A DNA stretch of 64,000 bases from Branchiostoma floridae (GCF_000003815.2 NC_049980.1:4369398-4433397), one strand, 5' to 3'. Counted from the stretch's first letter, positions 37,161 to 48,263 are shown. Translations and numbers: made by a program. Notes: generated by a model from the letters alone, not told the origin.

Positions 37161-37683
37161 CAGGGCTCGAAATACCACCTGTATATATGCAGGTTAGTGC
37201 AGGTGAAATTGGAGCTGTGCAGGTATTTCTGGTGTCTACCTGTACCTAACCAGCACTGGTCCATGTACTGGGTATATACAGGTTAGTGCAGGTAAAATTG
37301 GAGCTGTGCAGGTATTTCTGGTGTCTACCTGCACCTAACCAGCACTGGTCCATGTACTGGGTATATACAGGTTAGTGCAGGTAAAATTGGAGCTGTGCAG
37401 GTATTTCTGGTGTCTACCTGTACCTAACCTGCACTTGTTCATGTACTGAGTTTTATACATAAAAATCCTATAATGTAGGTGTGTATGGATTGTTTTAGCT
37501 GCATTGACTGTTACCACCTATAGATTATAGAAAATAAAAAATAGCAATGGTTCCTGAACAAATTCAGTTTGATCCATACTTCCTAACTTCAGTGTGGTGC
37601 AGGTAAAATTTGTCTGGTGCAGGTAATTTTCAATGTTACCTGAACCAGTGCAGGTATGCAGAAAAAAAGTATTTCGAGCCCTG
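37161..37683. mobile_element. CAGGGCTCGAAAT family, copy with GTGCAGGT module and internal ~90-base repeats
   Basis: Starts CAGGGCTCGAAATACC and ends AGTATTTCGAGCCCTG. Three tandem units of ~90 bases (TATACAGGTTAGTGCAGGTA, TTGGAGCTGTGCAGG, GGTGTCTACCTG) make up the left half. No clean 5-base target duplication is visible. Confidence 0.82.
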
Positions 37684-37689
37684 ACCTGA

Positions 37690-38900
37690 ATCAGACCAGT
37701 CTTGCCGTCCTGCCCAGGTGAAATTGGGCATTCTGCTAGAACCTTGGGTCACACCCGTGCCAGAATTGGGGGAGGACCCAAGTCTGGGACGTCTTTGTTA
37801 GAGGAACAGTAGTGTAATACATTCCAGGTACCATTCAGGGTAGGGAATAAGGTACTGAGTAAATGATAGTGCTACAAAGCACCTGTAAAGTGTTACAACA
37901 TTTGTCACGCTATCAGCACATCCAGGTTAGATAAAAGTAATATGTAGCTGTACAACTTTCTAGTTGCTATGGACGCAACTTTATATACCAACTCAAATTT
38001 AAAATATTTGTGATCAGTGAACCAGGATATGAATGAATGGATTTAATACAACTGCCCTTATGGTATGAAATACCATCCTTGCAGACAGAACTGGCTCAGT
38101 AGTCCAATGTACATCAAAGGGCTTAGTCACACCTGGCCTAGAGTTTAACTCAGAGTTTTACATTGGTTTGGGAGTTAATGACAAAAGGGCCTGGAGTAGA
38201 CTGGAACCCCCTATATAAAATGTAGCCACCTACTGAAGATTTGAAAGCAGACATGTTTTCTTATTTCTATCAAACCATGCCAGGACCTGGTGATTTTGTT
38301 TGTGATTCATTTTTAACACAACTGATTTTTACATAGCAAGTGTATAGACTTTTTCAATATAAGATCAGACTGGCTAGTTTGACAATATTATGACACTCTA
38401 AAGGTCAGCATCTACCCTGTCCCATTCGAGTCGCGTGCAAGTGAATTCGCAACAAGGATTTGATTCTCGACCAGCAAGGACCTATATAGATGAAGCCTGC
38501 TACTATCAAGGTGTTGTTGTGACGCCTGCCGTTTACGTAACTCCCCTTGATGCTCAGCAGACAAACGTGCCCCAAAATAAACACCCTTTGAAGTCCAGAC
38601 AGAGAAGCGTTAGTAAACCCGGCCTGTGTTTTGAGGATGTGCCACGCGGAGTCTTCTTCAGCGCCCTGAGACTCCGCAGGTCTGCGTGTCCTGCACACCC
38701 TCAAGATGTCTTATCACCGTCTCGAGGATCTGGGCACTTTCACTTTTACATGGATGCCTGAGAATATATGTGGGAAGCAGGTGCATTGATGGTTAGTGAT
38801 AGACGTGTCTTGGGTTGCTGCTGATGGTTTGGAAGACGTTTGAATAACAAAGATGTCTACTGGCTGTGCTCTGATGAGACAAACAACCCAGTTGTGTAAG
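37690..38900. other. Intron sequence; GC-richer unexplained patch at 38410-38760
   Basis: The patch is open for 108 codons on + and 99 on -, with several CpGs. Neither translation is recognised, and no exon borders in the gene's phase stand out. Confidence 0.4.
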
Positions 38901-38904
38901 GCAA

Positions 38905-39340
38905 TGTGCAGGTGCATCATGGGATATGGTATGGGACAGTGCATTGTGGGATTTTGCACAGGTGCATCATGGGATGTGGTAAGGGTGTATTGTGATGATT
39001 TGGCACAGGTGCAACATGCAGGTGCATTATGGGATGTGGTATGGGTGCATTGTGGGATTTGGCACAGGTGCATCGTGGGATGTGGCATGGTTGTATTTTG
39101 ATGTGGCACGGGTGCATTGTGGGATTCGGTACAGGTGCATTGTGAGATTTGGCACTGGTGCATTGTGGGATTTTGGCACAGGTGCACTTTGGGATGCAGG
39201 ACACATGCATTGTCGGCTGTGGTGCAAGTGCAAGTGGGTATGTGACAGGTGCACTTTGGAATGCAGAACACATGTGGGATGTACATTGTAGGACAGGTGC
39301 ATTGTTGGATGTAGAAGAGACGTGTATTGTTGGATATTGT
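38905..39340. repeat. Minisatellite, GGTGCATTGTGGGAT units of ~25-40 bases
   Basis: About 14 irregular copies of GGTGCATTGTGGGATTTGGC / ACAGGTGCAT. It generates Thr/Cys/Pro-rich frames up to 217 codons on the minus strand. A family B fragment (minus) follows at 39355-39475. Confidence 0.88.
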
Positions 39341-39479
39341 GGAAGTTCCACTTCCATGCCATAGCAAGCTGTCAGGGGACCCAAAATGTGATCATACACC
39401 ACATCATATACCAAATATCAAAACAATCCATCCAGGCCTTCTTCAGTTATGCTGTTCATCCACAAGACATACAAGCAAG

Positions 39480-40800
39480 TATTACATTAGCAAGTATTAC
39501 ATTCAAATGCTACCAAGAACAATGTTCTGGGCAAAGGTAGTGCATCCCATATCAGGACCACACCACCAGCTGTGCCTCCAAACAGGAAGACTCAGTTGGA
39601 AGAGGACTGGGAATATTTGTTGCTCCCTCTCCTCTACTGGAGTAACACTAGTAGGAAAGGCAGGGCGATGGCTATCTCCCCTTCACCACAGAAAGTACAG
39701 CACAGTTGAAAAAGTGCCAGTTGAATGAAAGCTTGCGGAGCAGAATAGACTGTTGTTTTGGGAGGTGCGGACTTGGCCGGGGCGGTGTTTTGACAGAGAA
39801 GAAGACAGAAGACAATGAGGCAGTGTCTGAGAAGCCAGACCTTGTCAGCAAGGAGGAAACAGTCTGGGAGGCTTCCAAGGTGCAGCAGTCATCCATCCTT
39901 CATGCAGGGCCACACCAAGGCATTTCATTGGTTAGTGGTTAGCCAATGAAAGGTGGAGAAAAGTTTGAAACTTGAAATCATTGGTTCAAGAGGAAAGCTT
40001 GCATTTCATCATACAGGATCAGCCATCCCGCATACATAGCCAGACCAAAATATTTCATTTGTTTTCGGGTGATTTGCACAAAAATAGAAAACAAGTAACA
40101 AATATTTGAACATTGGAATGGGCCCAAGAGGAAAATTTGAATCTAACTGTACAATATCATACATCTCCACGTGTATGGCTATTTCAAGTTATTTAATCTG
40201 TTATCTATCATTTTTTTAAAGTGTACTGCAGCAAGAAAGTAAGAACTGAAGCAAGACCAATTTGCAACATTGGTGTCATATAGTTTAGAGGCCAATTACT
40301 AGGCTATATTAGTAAGACAGCAGAAGAGGGATACAATTGGCTGAAGAAGGATGGAACAGAGGCCCAAGAGCAAAATTTTACCATGCAGGTATATAAATAT
40401 AGAGCTATAATGAATATTTGGCTTTTGTAACTTCCAAAACTTCCAACTGTCTACCATCTCACCAAATTAGGTGGGACTTTTTTATGACATGCTTTCAAAT
40501 TTTAGATAAGAAGTATGCAAAAATTGAGATAAGCTCTGCTAGGAGTAACAGATATCTATGCCATCTTGACATTTGAGCACTAAACATTTTGTTAAGGAGT
40601 TATACAGATTAAGTTCTGTATAATTTTTTGCTTGAGACAGACTTACATGATTGTACTCTAGATGCTGGCACAGCCAAATCTACCCCCAGGACCAACATTT
40701 TCTTCAATTGGCAACCAACAAAAAAACCTAACACCTCCTGACTGTAACTGTCAAGGCTCAGACGCAGATGAATCAAAAACACAAAGGATTTCATAAATCA
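39480..40800. other. Intron sequence, no gene seen
   Basis: Frames at 39672-39942 overlap on both strands and show no domain. The rest is AT-rich. Confidence 0.45.
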
Positions 40801-40901
40801 CCTCTCATGTCAGAGACTGAGCGAGTGAATGCGCGGAATTTTAATTGCTGCAGAATCAGAGCCCGCTTGTCGAAACATGTTGCTTTAGTGTCAGCGTTAC
40901 C

Positions 40902-40959
40902 ATGGCGTCTGTCAGGACGTGGTTGGCGCTTGTCGTTTTTTACTTCACGCTGGGTTCAG
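40902..40959 (+). CDS. Candidate alternative first exon encoding a signal peptide
   Basis: An ATG in a good start context (TTACCATGG) opens a reading frame that begins MASVRTW, continues with a hydrophobic run LALVVFYFTL and ends GS plus one base at CAG|GTGAAA. That is a classic signal peptide: a basic residue, a 10-12 residue hydrophobic core, then small residues. Ending in phase 1 makes it compatible with exon 2 (42561), which needs one carried base; the junction would read GSALKNT. The surrounding 200 bases are richer in CpG than the rest of the intron. If real, an internal promoter would give a 789-residue secreted protein that starts at the spacer and lacks the cysteine-rich module. The donor is imperfect (no G at +5). 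Unspliced, the frame stops after 33 codons. No transcript evidence is available here. Confidence 0.5.
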
Positions 40960-41869
40960 GTGAAAGAGGGCGTCGGCCCTTGTGTAATGCGATACCAGGG
41001 TGAACGGCGCCTGAGTGTGAGGGACTGTTTGGCAAGTAATAGATTAGATCCTGCTTTCAAGACATGTCAAGACTCACAGTGGTTTAAATGTTTCAATGGG
41101 GACTGGTTTGCAGCACTCTTCCGGCAATCAGTAAAAGTAGAACTACCGGTACATCCTACAAATCTGGACGAAACACAATGTCAAGGACGCTCTTGGTTGA
41201 TAGAGTTTTCCTGTCTAACTGAGGGATTAACTCACTCACTCACTATCCAGTTTAGCATACTTTGTTCCCTGTCTTGCAAGGGTTGGACGTTGCGGGATGT
41301 TGTTTAGATCTGATTGCTGATTAAAGACTACAAACACTGTAACAGCTACATTTGTTAGATGATCATCGTAACTGTTTCTTTTGAATTGCTTTTTCCATAC
41401 CTTACACCTTCTTTAGATCTGGACATCATACTACCAAACACCACAGTCAAATTGATACCCATGCATATGTGAGAACAGATTTGCCACAGAGATACCTGAC
41501 TTGTACTGTCCCTTGTACTCCATAGGTGTGGACAACATCTCAGGTGACTTTACAAAAGGTGTCTCACAAAATCACCTGTAAGTTACCTGTGAGGCACCTG
41601 TACAGTTCCTATTCCTCCTTTACCAGGTGTTTCTAGCCCTAGCAACATTTTAGGTATACTAAGAAGGTGTGTAAATGTCACCTGTGGAACAGGTGAACCT
41701 TTGAGACACTAAAATTTTATCTTGATAAACTCATACAAATTAGTCACTGATCCAAACATGCAAAATGTAATACTAAGCCTTGGCAATATCACAGGTGTTT
41801 TTAGAGGACAGATGTTTCACCTTTACCTGTAACACAGGTGAGGCACCTGTACTGTCCCTACAGAACATG

Positions 41870-42165
41870 CAACAGGTATTTAACCATGGTAACAACATTT
41901 TACGGCTGTCAGGAAACAGGTGCATCACCAGGTGCACCAACTCCACATTCCGCAGGTGTTTTTAGCCCGGGTATTTAGCCACAACAACATCTTACGGCTG
42001 TTAGAAAACAGGTGCATCACCAGGTGCACCAACTCCACATTCCACAAGTGTTTTTAAACCTGGTATTCAACCATGGCAACATCTTACAGCTCTTAGGAAA
42101 CAGGTGCATCACCAGATGCACCAACTCCACATTCCGCAGGTGTTTTTAGCCCTGGTAAAGCACCT
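41870..42165. repeat. Tandem repeat, 92-base unit, 3 copies
   Basis: AACAGGTGCATCACCAGGTG, CACCAACTCCACATTCC and AGGTGTTTTTAG recur at 41917, 42009 and 42101. CAGGTGC/CACCTG wording extends in degenerate form up to 41520. Confidence 0.88.
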
Positions 42166-42560
42166 TCAAGTGTTCCCCGCCCGCCTGTTCTGAGGTTGAC
42201 AGGGCGTGGCTAATTAGTTTGCGGAGGGGTTGTCAGGTCGTCTTGGGTCACGGAGGTGGGGGGGACCGATGTACACAAAATGTACACAGAAGCAAGGGCG
42301 GCGACTAAATACAAGAGGTGCCACCTTTACTGCGACCTTGAAAGTGTCATCCGCTGAAAAGTTTTGACAGCAGGAATGTTGTTTTCACTGGCAAGCCTCA
42401 CAATCCCTCAATCCATTTGGTTTCCATCATACACACATTATATAAGACCTCTGAAGTTTATGCCTGACCTACCAGTTCAATTTACTGGTTGTCATCAGGT
42501 TTCGTAAATACCTATGGATTAGTATGAAACATTTACCAGACTATATCATCTGTTCTCCAG

Positions 42561-42739
42561 CCCTCAAAAATACGAAAAGCAAATTCTACTTGAATGGCAA
42601 GTGGGAGATCGACAGCCCCGGAACTTTCAAGGGCGCGGGGACAACATTCCAGTACACAAGGTCAACGCCCCACCAGCGTAACCGGGCGGGGCAGACACTG
42701 TTAGCAACAGGACCAACCAATGAGGACCTGGAGGTTATG
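42561..42739 (+). CDS. Exon 2: spacer domain
   Basis: Acceptor TGTTCTCCAG, donor TTATG|GTGAGT; 179 bases, needs one base from the previous exon and ends in phase 0. The translation ALKNTKSKFYLNGKW, EIDSPGTFKGAGTTFQYTR and ATGPTNEDLEVM is the beta-rich spacer of ADAMTS/ADAMTSL proteins, where FxLNGxWxxDxPGxxxxAGTxFxYxR and GPTNExLxV recur. The spacer of these proteins takes part in matrix binding. The last ~60 bases and the donor are echoed several times in the next intron (see repeat at 42740). Confidence 0.93.
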
Positions 42740-43065
42740 GTGAGTAGGCACTCTGCTCTGTGATTGGACACTGCTGGTATTGGCATCAACCAATCAGGAT
42801 TTATTGTTAGACTCTATACTGTGATTGGACAATATACACCCTTTAAACTCTGCAGCCAACCAATGATGATGATGAGCCAACCAATAAGGAACTAGAGATT
42901 TTTTGAGTGAAAACCCTACATTTTGATTGGACAGAGCAGACCCTGTTGGCATAATTATATTATAGGGACCAACTATGTAAAACTCTTGCAATATGATTGG
43001 ATGAAATAGAGTCCCTATTGGCCAATCAGTGAGGACTTTCAAGCTATGGAAACTTTGGGAAGTAA
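42740..43065 (+). repeat. Intron 2: tandem array derived from the end of exon 2
   Basis: Four degenerate units of 60-100 bases repeat the last part of exon 2 plus its donor region. GCAGACCCTGTTGGC (42936) echoes exon GCAGACACTGTTAGC. CCAACCAATAAGGAACTAGA (42878) and CCAATCAGTGAGGACTTTC (43022) echo exon CCAACCAATGAGGACCTGGA. TTTTGAGTGAAAACCCT...TTTTGATTGG echoes TGGTGAGTAGGCACT...TGTGATTGG. GTGATTGGACA closes each unit. The copies have lost their frames and GT donors. Confidence 0.82.
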
Positions 43066-43189
43066 AAGAACCTCCAGTGGTTCACAAGCTCCCCCTACTG
43101 AACATTTGTAGAACAGCAGACTCACTGTGAGTACCAGTGGTAATGCATGGTTCCCTTTATATATATCTAACTGTTTTCTATTTCCTCAG

Positions 43190-44063
43190 CTGATCTACCA
43201 GCAGAGAAATCCAGGAATCCTGTATGAGTATGTCCTTCCATCAATGCCGAGTGTCACTCCCAGCCCACCCCCTCTTCCTGTCACAATGAGACCTTCCATC
43301 TACATCACCAAGCATACTTCAGACATCAACAAAGCAATCAGGCACCAAGGCGCAGCCAACAGGGACACTCAGACTTCAAATAGGCACCACGGTACAGGTG
43401 ATAGGGACAGCTCTGTTTCAGACAGGCACCGTGTTACAGCTGACAGAGACAGCTCATCTTCAAACAGGCACCACGGCACAGCTGACAGGGACAGCCCGCC
43501 TCCTAACAGGCACCACGTTGCCGTCAATAGGGACAGCTCCCCTTCGGAAAAAGCGGATGGAACGTCACAGAGTACAGGTGGCAGATCGAGAGGAAGTTCC
43601 GTGGTTCCGCGAGGGTCCGTGGAGGGTTCGTTAGGCGGGTCGAACAATGCGTACATTCCGGGAACCTCCCATCAGAGCATCTATCGACCGGGAACGTCCC
43701 ACATCCCGGGGTCTTCTGGAGGAACGTCATACCAACCAACGGGAGGGGTGTACTTGGGAGGAACCGCGGAGAGAACGTCGGAAGGAACGCAGTACCTACC
43801 GGGATCTTACAGACCAGGAGAAACATTTAACAATCAAAACGTGTACACAGGGGGCTCGAACAGAGGAGGGGTGAACCCCTCCCTGGACCCCTCCCCACGT
43901 TCACCCCCTGGCAGAACATTTCCAGAGGGGGTGTACACGGGAACGAACTTGGGGCCGGTGGAGGGGGTGTTCCAGGGTTCCCCCCAGGAGTTTGGGCCGG
44001 GAAGGAGGGAGTTTGAGTGGACTGTTTCAGGGTACACACAGTGCAGCCGCACCTGCGGAAGAG
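43190..44063 (+). CDS. Exon 3: end of spacer, low-complexity insert, first half of TSR1
   Basis: Acceptor TTTCCTCAG, donor AAGAG|GTGAGG; 874 bases, phase 0 in, phase 1 out. It opens with LIYQQRNPGILYEYVLP, the final strand of the spacer. About 250 residues of hydrophilic sequence follow: five copies of a 14-residue repeat (43337-43546), then Gly/Ser/Thr/Pro-rich stretches with PGTSH, GGTSY and VYTG motifs. It ends FEWTVSGYTQCSRTCGRG, the start of the first C-terminal TSR. The insert has no cysteine and looks disordered; vertebrate relatives also carry a variable linker here. The unusually large exon and its length-variable repeat suggest fast evolution. Long antisense frames across it are shadows. 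Confidence 0.92.
43337..43546 (+). repeat. Coding tandem repeat, 5 x 42 bases (14 residues)
   Basis: Five in-frame copies of a unit of the form NRHHGTADRDSSxS lie side by side inside exon 3. The first (IRHQGAANRDTQTS) and fifth (NRHHVAVNRDSSPS) are the most diverged. The unit is basic-acidic alternating (RHH...RD) and has no cysteine, hydrophobic core or known domain. Copy number probably varies between alleles. Confidence 0.9.
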
Positions 44064-44557
44064 GTGAGGACTTATTATATAATAACCAAAATTAGTGTGA
44101 TGCATTTTTGGATGCAATGTTTAAGCTGAAAAGATTAACCATCACTTAGGGCTTTGGTCAAAATTGCACCAAATTGCCCTTTGGGTTCCGAAGCCACAAA
44201 TTTGTCCCACTGGACTGCCAGATGTCACAGAGGTCCTCTTGGTGTTCTTGCGGGTAGGTCACAGTCACCATCTAATTGTCGCCGTGACCCAAGTTTATTT
44301 CAACAAAAGTGGGGGTAGCCGCTAGGTGTCCCACGAGGTCACACATGCCCAAATATGGGAAAAAAGCCAGTATACTGCCTAAGCATTACTTTAAAATTTT
44401 CTTACTTCTGACCTTTTAAATTATTGTTTTGGCATGTCTTTGTGTGTGTGTGCGCCATGGATTGTAGAAATACATATAGGCAGACAGATGCACTGAAAAG
44501 TCAAATACGACACTCACTTGGGGCGAAGAAACAGTGACAGCTTCTCTTCTCCCACAG
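44064..44557. other. Intron 3, nothing else seen
   Basis: About 490 bases of unique sequence ending in a TCTTCTCCCACAG acceptor. Confidence 0.7.
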
Positions 44558-44687
44558 GGGTACGGACGAACATCATCCAGTGCATACGGAGAGACAGCGC
44601 CGCCGTCGTGCTGGCCAGCAACTGTGACAACCGGATACGACCGCCCGTCCAGCCGGTGCCATGTAACACCCAGCCCTGCCCAGCATT
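44558..44687 (+). CDS. Exon 4: second half of TSR1
   Basis: Acceptor TTCTCCCACAG, donor GCATT|GTAAGT; 130 bases, phase 1 in and phase 2 out. It reads VRTNIIQCIRRDS, then ASNCDNRIRPPVQPVPCN and QPCP. With the end of exon 3 this completes a six-cysteine TSR (CSRTCG...C...C...C...C). The split inside the TSR just after CGRG is specific to this repeat; all later TSRs are split just before their first cysteine. Confidence 0.92.
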
Positions 44688-44884
44688 GTAAGTCAATTGT
44701 AACCAGTAAGATATAACCTTAAGCCCCTATCACACTTTTAGGATTTTCACCTTTCTTTCTGACCACTCTCCAACCAATGGTTGGTTGGTTGGGAGTAGCC
44801 TGGAATCTATTCTATACAAACAAAAATGTAGTATGTGGGGAAGGACAACCTCAAGCCAATCATTCACACTTACGCCACATCTTC

Positions 44885-45010
44885 AGAAAAGACGCTGGAG
44901 CCGCACGTTCCCCGTTTAGGAACTTTATTCGATTCAACACACAACAAACATGTTTCGCCGTGTGGCTTCCTCAGTGTTATGCACTCGAATGAGCATAGTA
45001 CTTCATGTCC
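44885..45010 (-). repeat. Interspersed repeat with hammerhead-like core (intron 4)
   Basis: On the minus strand 44974-44952 reads CTGAGGA-A-GCC-ACAC-GGC-GAAAC, flanked by GTGCATAACA and ATGTTTGTTG. The TTTATTCGATTCAACAC and GTTTCGCC...GGCTTCCTCAG wording is typical of dispersed terminal-repeat elements. The rest of intron 4 (to 45680) holds no gene. Confidence 0.6.
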
Positions 45011-45680
45011 CCGCTTTTAAAGGCCCGGTGCATATAGTGCACTGACCTGGTGCAAGGTGCCCTAGGTGGCTTAACCAATCACAGTTCAGCAAGGTAGTGC
45101 AATCTATCCTATGTTAGCTTCAGTTCACTCCTCTGATCACATCCAAGCAGAATATGACTTTCCTCAAAATTCTTTTAAAAACTTTATAGTGCATTAGAAA
45201 AGACGACTTAAAGACTAAATTAAATGTAAGCAACAAATGTAAGCCAAACAACATTCGACCACAGAATGTCCTTGCTCTGTGTAGCTTACTCCCAGCAGTA
45301 GTCTGAAGAAGGTTGGGAGGCTGTGGTTGGCTATGTTTGGCAACGGCTTTTGACCAGCTCAAAACAAGAGAGAATCATGATATGGCTCCAAGTACCAAGA
45401 CTTAATGCAATCATACTGTAACAATTGTATGTACCAAGAAAGCACAATTCAGCTCTCGGCTGCAATGTTATGTCAATAAACCAGTTGATTGTGTAATGGA
45501 TTGATTGATTCATTTATTGAGCACGGTTTCTTCATTATTATGTGCAATAAAGATCTTTCTTAATATTACAGCTGGGATAATCAAGAATTTGCAGGAAGGC
45601 ATCTTTCATCCCTTGCCTGCAATGTCTTTTATCAACAACTTCTACTGGATTATCGTTATTGTCATTTATCATTATTACAG

Positions 45681-45885
45681 TTGGGACGAGGGAGAGTGGA
45701 CACCGTGCAGTAAGACGTGCGGCCCCGGGATCAAGACACGGATGGTCCTGTGTCGACAGGCCATCACGCACAGCTTCACCACGACGGTCTCCCCCAGGAA
45801 GTGTCGCTCCATCCCCAAACCTGCCACCTCCATCATGTGTCAGCTGGGAATCTGCAGCCAGTGGAGAATAGAGGGCTGGGGACCG
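45681..45885 (+). CDS. Exon 5: TSR2 and Trp stretch of TSR3
   Basis: Acceptor CATTATTACAG, donor GACCG|GTACGT; 205 bases, phase 2 in and phase 0 out. It reads WDEGEWTPCSKTCGPGIKTR, MVLCRQ, then RKCRSIPKP and CQLGIC, closing TSR2, then QWRIEGWGP, the Trp-containing start of TSR3. CSKTCG fits the O-fucosylation consensus C-x-x-S/T-C-G. Confidence 0.93.
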
Positions 45886-48260
45886 GTACGTATCTCAGTG
45901 TGTGAATGAATGAATGAATGAATGTTGCTCTATCGAGCGACATACATACAATATACAGTGCCACTTAATTTGGCTGGATTACAGTATGCCGCATAATTGA
46001 AAATGAACAGCAATTAAAATGATTTAAAACATTACAAAACTAACAGTTATTATCTGTTACACAGTATTTACTTTTAGAATATCTGAGTATGTTACATCCA
46101 GAAGTTTATTGACGATGCTAGCACTTTGAGTTGTTGAGCATGTCAACACGGAAAGGTAGTGTGGTCTTCATATACATACCTAGCAGTTCTACATTGGAAT
46201 TGTGTTATCTGGTGTTTGGACCTGACATTTCTACCATGTAGGCTCACACGGTTTGGTGGCAGCCATTTTGAGAAGGACGAAGAGTGTTGAAATGAAGATA
46301 CATATTCTGTGTACGACATGGTAGAGCTTTGTTGAAACACAACAAAGGCACTCATCATGAATTTTCGGCCAATCTCGCTGACTTTCATCAGAATGTCTGA
46401 TCCGCTATACTGATGTTCCAGAATCCCAACCATTGTTGCACACCGACATTGACAGTAATTGCTACTGGAAAAGGTTGCAGTAGTGACTGTCCTAAATTGT
46501 AGAGGATGATAAGCTGTAAAAGTTTGTCATCTGTTTGAGGAGAGGTGTCACCTCAAGCATGTTAAATTGCCTTACCACCTTACCATTACCTTCTTGATTA
46601 GAGAAGGCGACACTGTTTAAGTAAGTATCGCACGATTAGTCGAATATTATCGAATAGGCCCTGCCAGTGGACATGTGAGCTCAAATTCCTGCTGTGTTGC
46701 TCACTCAACATGCAATGCTATTAGAAAGGGTCACAGCCCATAGAATGGGACGATAAGTCATCACTTTTAATAACGTGCTTGTCGAAAAGAGCTACGGGAA
46801 TTTCCCTGCAAATGCGGCACATAGCATCATTTTCTTTCACATCGCCAGTAGAAGAATAGAGTCTACATTGAGCTTATATCTGGTTCAATATCACTTTCAA
46901 TTCCACGAGCGAGTCAAGTATGTTGGCCATTTCAGTTGTGCCCAACCAACGTCCTAGGTGGCCCTTCGACCCATGCAGCCAGTAGAAAATAGAGCTCTGC
47001 CTAGGCGTAAGTCATGCACAAAGGAAAGAGATATGCATTGAGTGAAATATGGACTCTATAAGGGGTGACCTGGGATATAAATTCAGTCAGTGGCAACTAG
47101 TGGCAGTAAGACACCAGTTTTGTTTGATGGGGAAGGGAATATTCAGTTGACTCCAAAGCAGAAAGCCTGAAATCTTGGCAAAGTTGTACAGCTATATGTT
47201 GTATCATGCAATCTTAGAGAAATAAAGATGCTATAATTACATAATAACTGTGACCTTTGACAGCTAAGTTTAATTGGGGAGCAGAGTATGGTCGCAAACT
47301 GTACATGGAACACAAAACACAGCTATAGGCTTTAAACCAGAAATATCGGGATCCTAAGCAACTCTTTCAACTTTGAAATATGCCACACAAAAGATAAAAA
47401 ATAAAAGTGGTCATTGATGGTCAGAAAGGAGCTGCTTAACTGCACATTCCAGTTTTCAGCCGCAGGATGCTATACATAGCCAAGCCCCAGTCTGTTGACT
47501 CATCAGGGACAGCTTGCAGACTGATGCAAAACATTTTCAAGACAAATCCTCGAGGGCGAAAGCCAAGGATGGCTTAGTTGAATCTATATCTTTTATCAAC
47601 ACTTTTACTAGTACCAAGTGTTAACTGTTACAAATTTAGTGTGACCTACAATATGCAAAAGAAATTCTTTAACTGTAAAATCAAACTGATGAATTCTATG
47701 ACTGTTGTGGTAACAAATGCTACTTAAGACCTCGAGGTACAGAATAATGCTTTTTGATGCTGCAAGGATTGCAAGTCTTGCCGAAACCTACATGTGTTTA
47801 TTCTCCCTTTTATGAACACATTGCGGGCCTATTGAAGACTCAAGGAACACATTTGGATGTGTTTATAAGTCTGAGCTGTATGGCCAACGGGTTGGCGTAT
47901 AGTATAACCTGTGTCATGGTTGGGTCTCCACCCACGACAATGTAAACCTCCGACAATGTGAAACACAGATGGGCACCTGTGGTGTATGTTTGTGCTGAGA
48001 CAGATCTTGGCTCAGGTAGAAATGTAGATACATGCCAGTTGTTTGAGGAAGTTTATTAAGGCCACCCTAGAAATGTCTTGGTTCTTAGAACTTAAAGAAA
48101 ATGGATGTAGTGCTGTACTTGTTAATGTTTGTATCATGCTTACCTGGTTAACTCCCTCATGGCATAACACACCAGGTTTGTATTGAACAGTACAAGCTAC
48201 ATACATAATGTATCCGGACAGATTCATTTGTACTGAGAAGAACGCCAACTCTTTTTGATA
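45886..48260. other. Intron 5, left part, no gene seen
   Basis: A GAAT/TGAATGAATG simple repeat begins at 45903. Otherwise AT-rich; short frames on both strands only. Confidence 0.5.
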
Positions 48261-48263
48261 ACT

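Noticed and set aside
38435-38761. 108-codon frame in a GC-richer patch as an extra exon of the gene
   Set aside because: No similarity to cysteine-rich or spacer sequence, which is already continuous between 31508 and 42561.
38714-39414. 217- and 165-codon minus-strand Cys/Thr-rich frames as a secreted protein
   Set aside because: Entirely produced by the GGTGCATTGTGGGAT minisatellite; no start or splice context.
40768-41307. 179-codon + frame as a coding exon
   Set aside because: It is in a different frame from the signal-peptide frame inside it, shows no domain, and has no borders matching the gene's phases; probably a chance opening in CpG-richer DNA.
43369-44117. Antisense frames across exon 3
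   Set aside because: Shadows of a real coding exon whose sense frame continues conserved spacer and TSR sequence.
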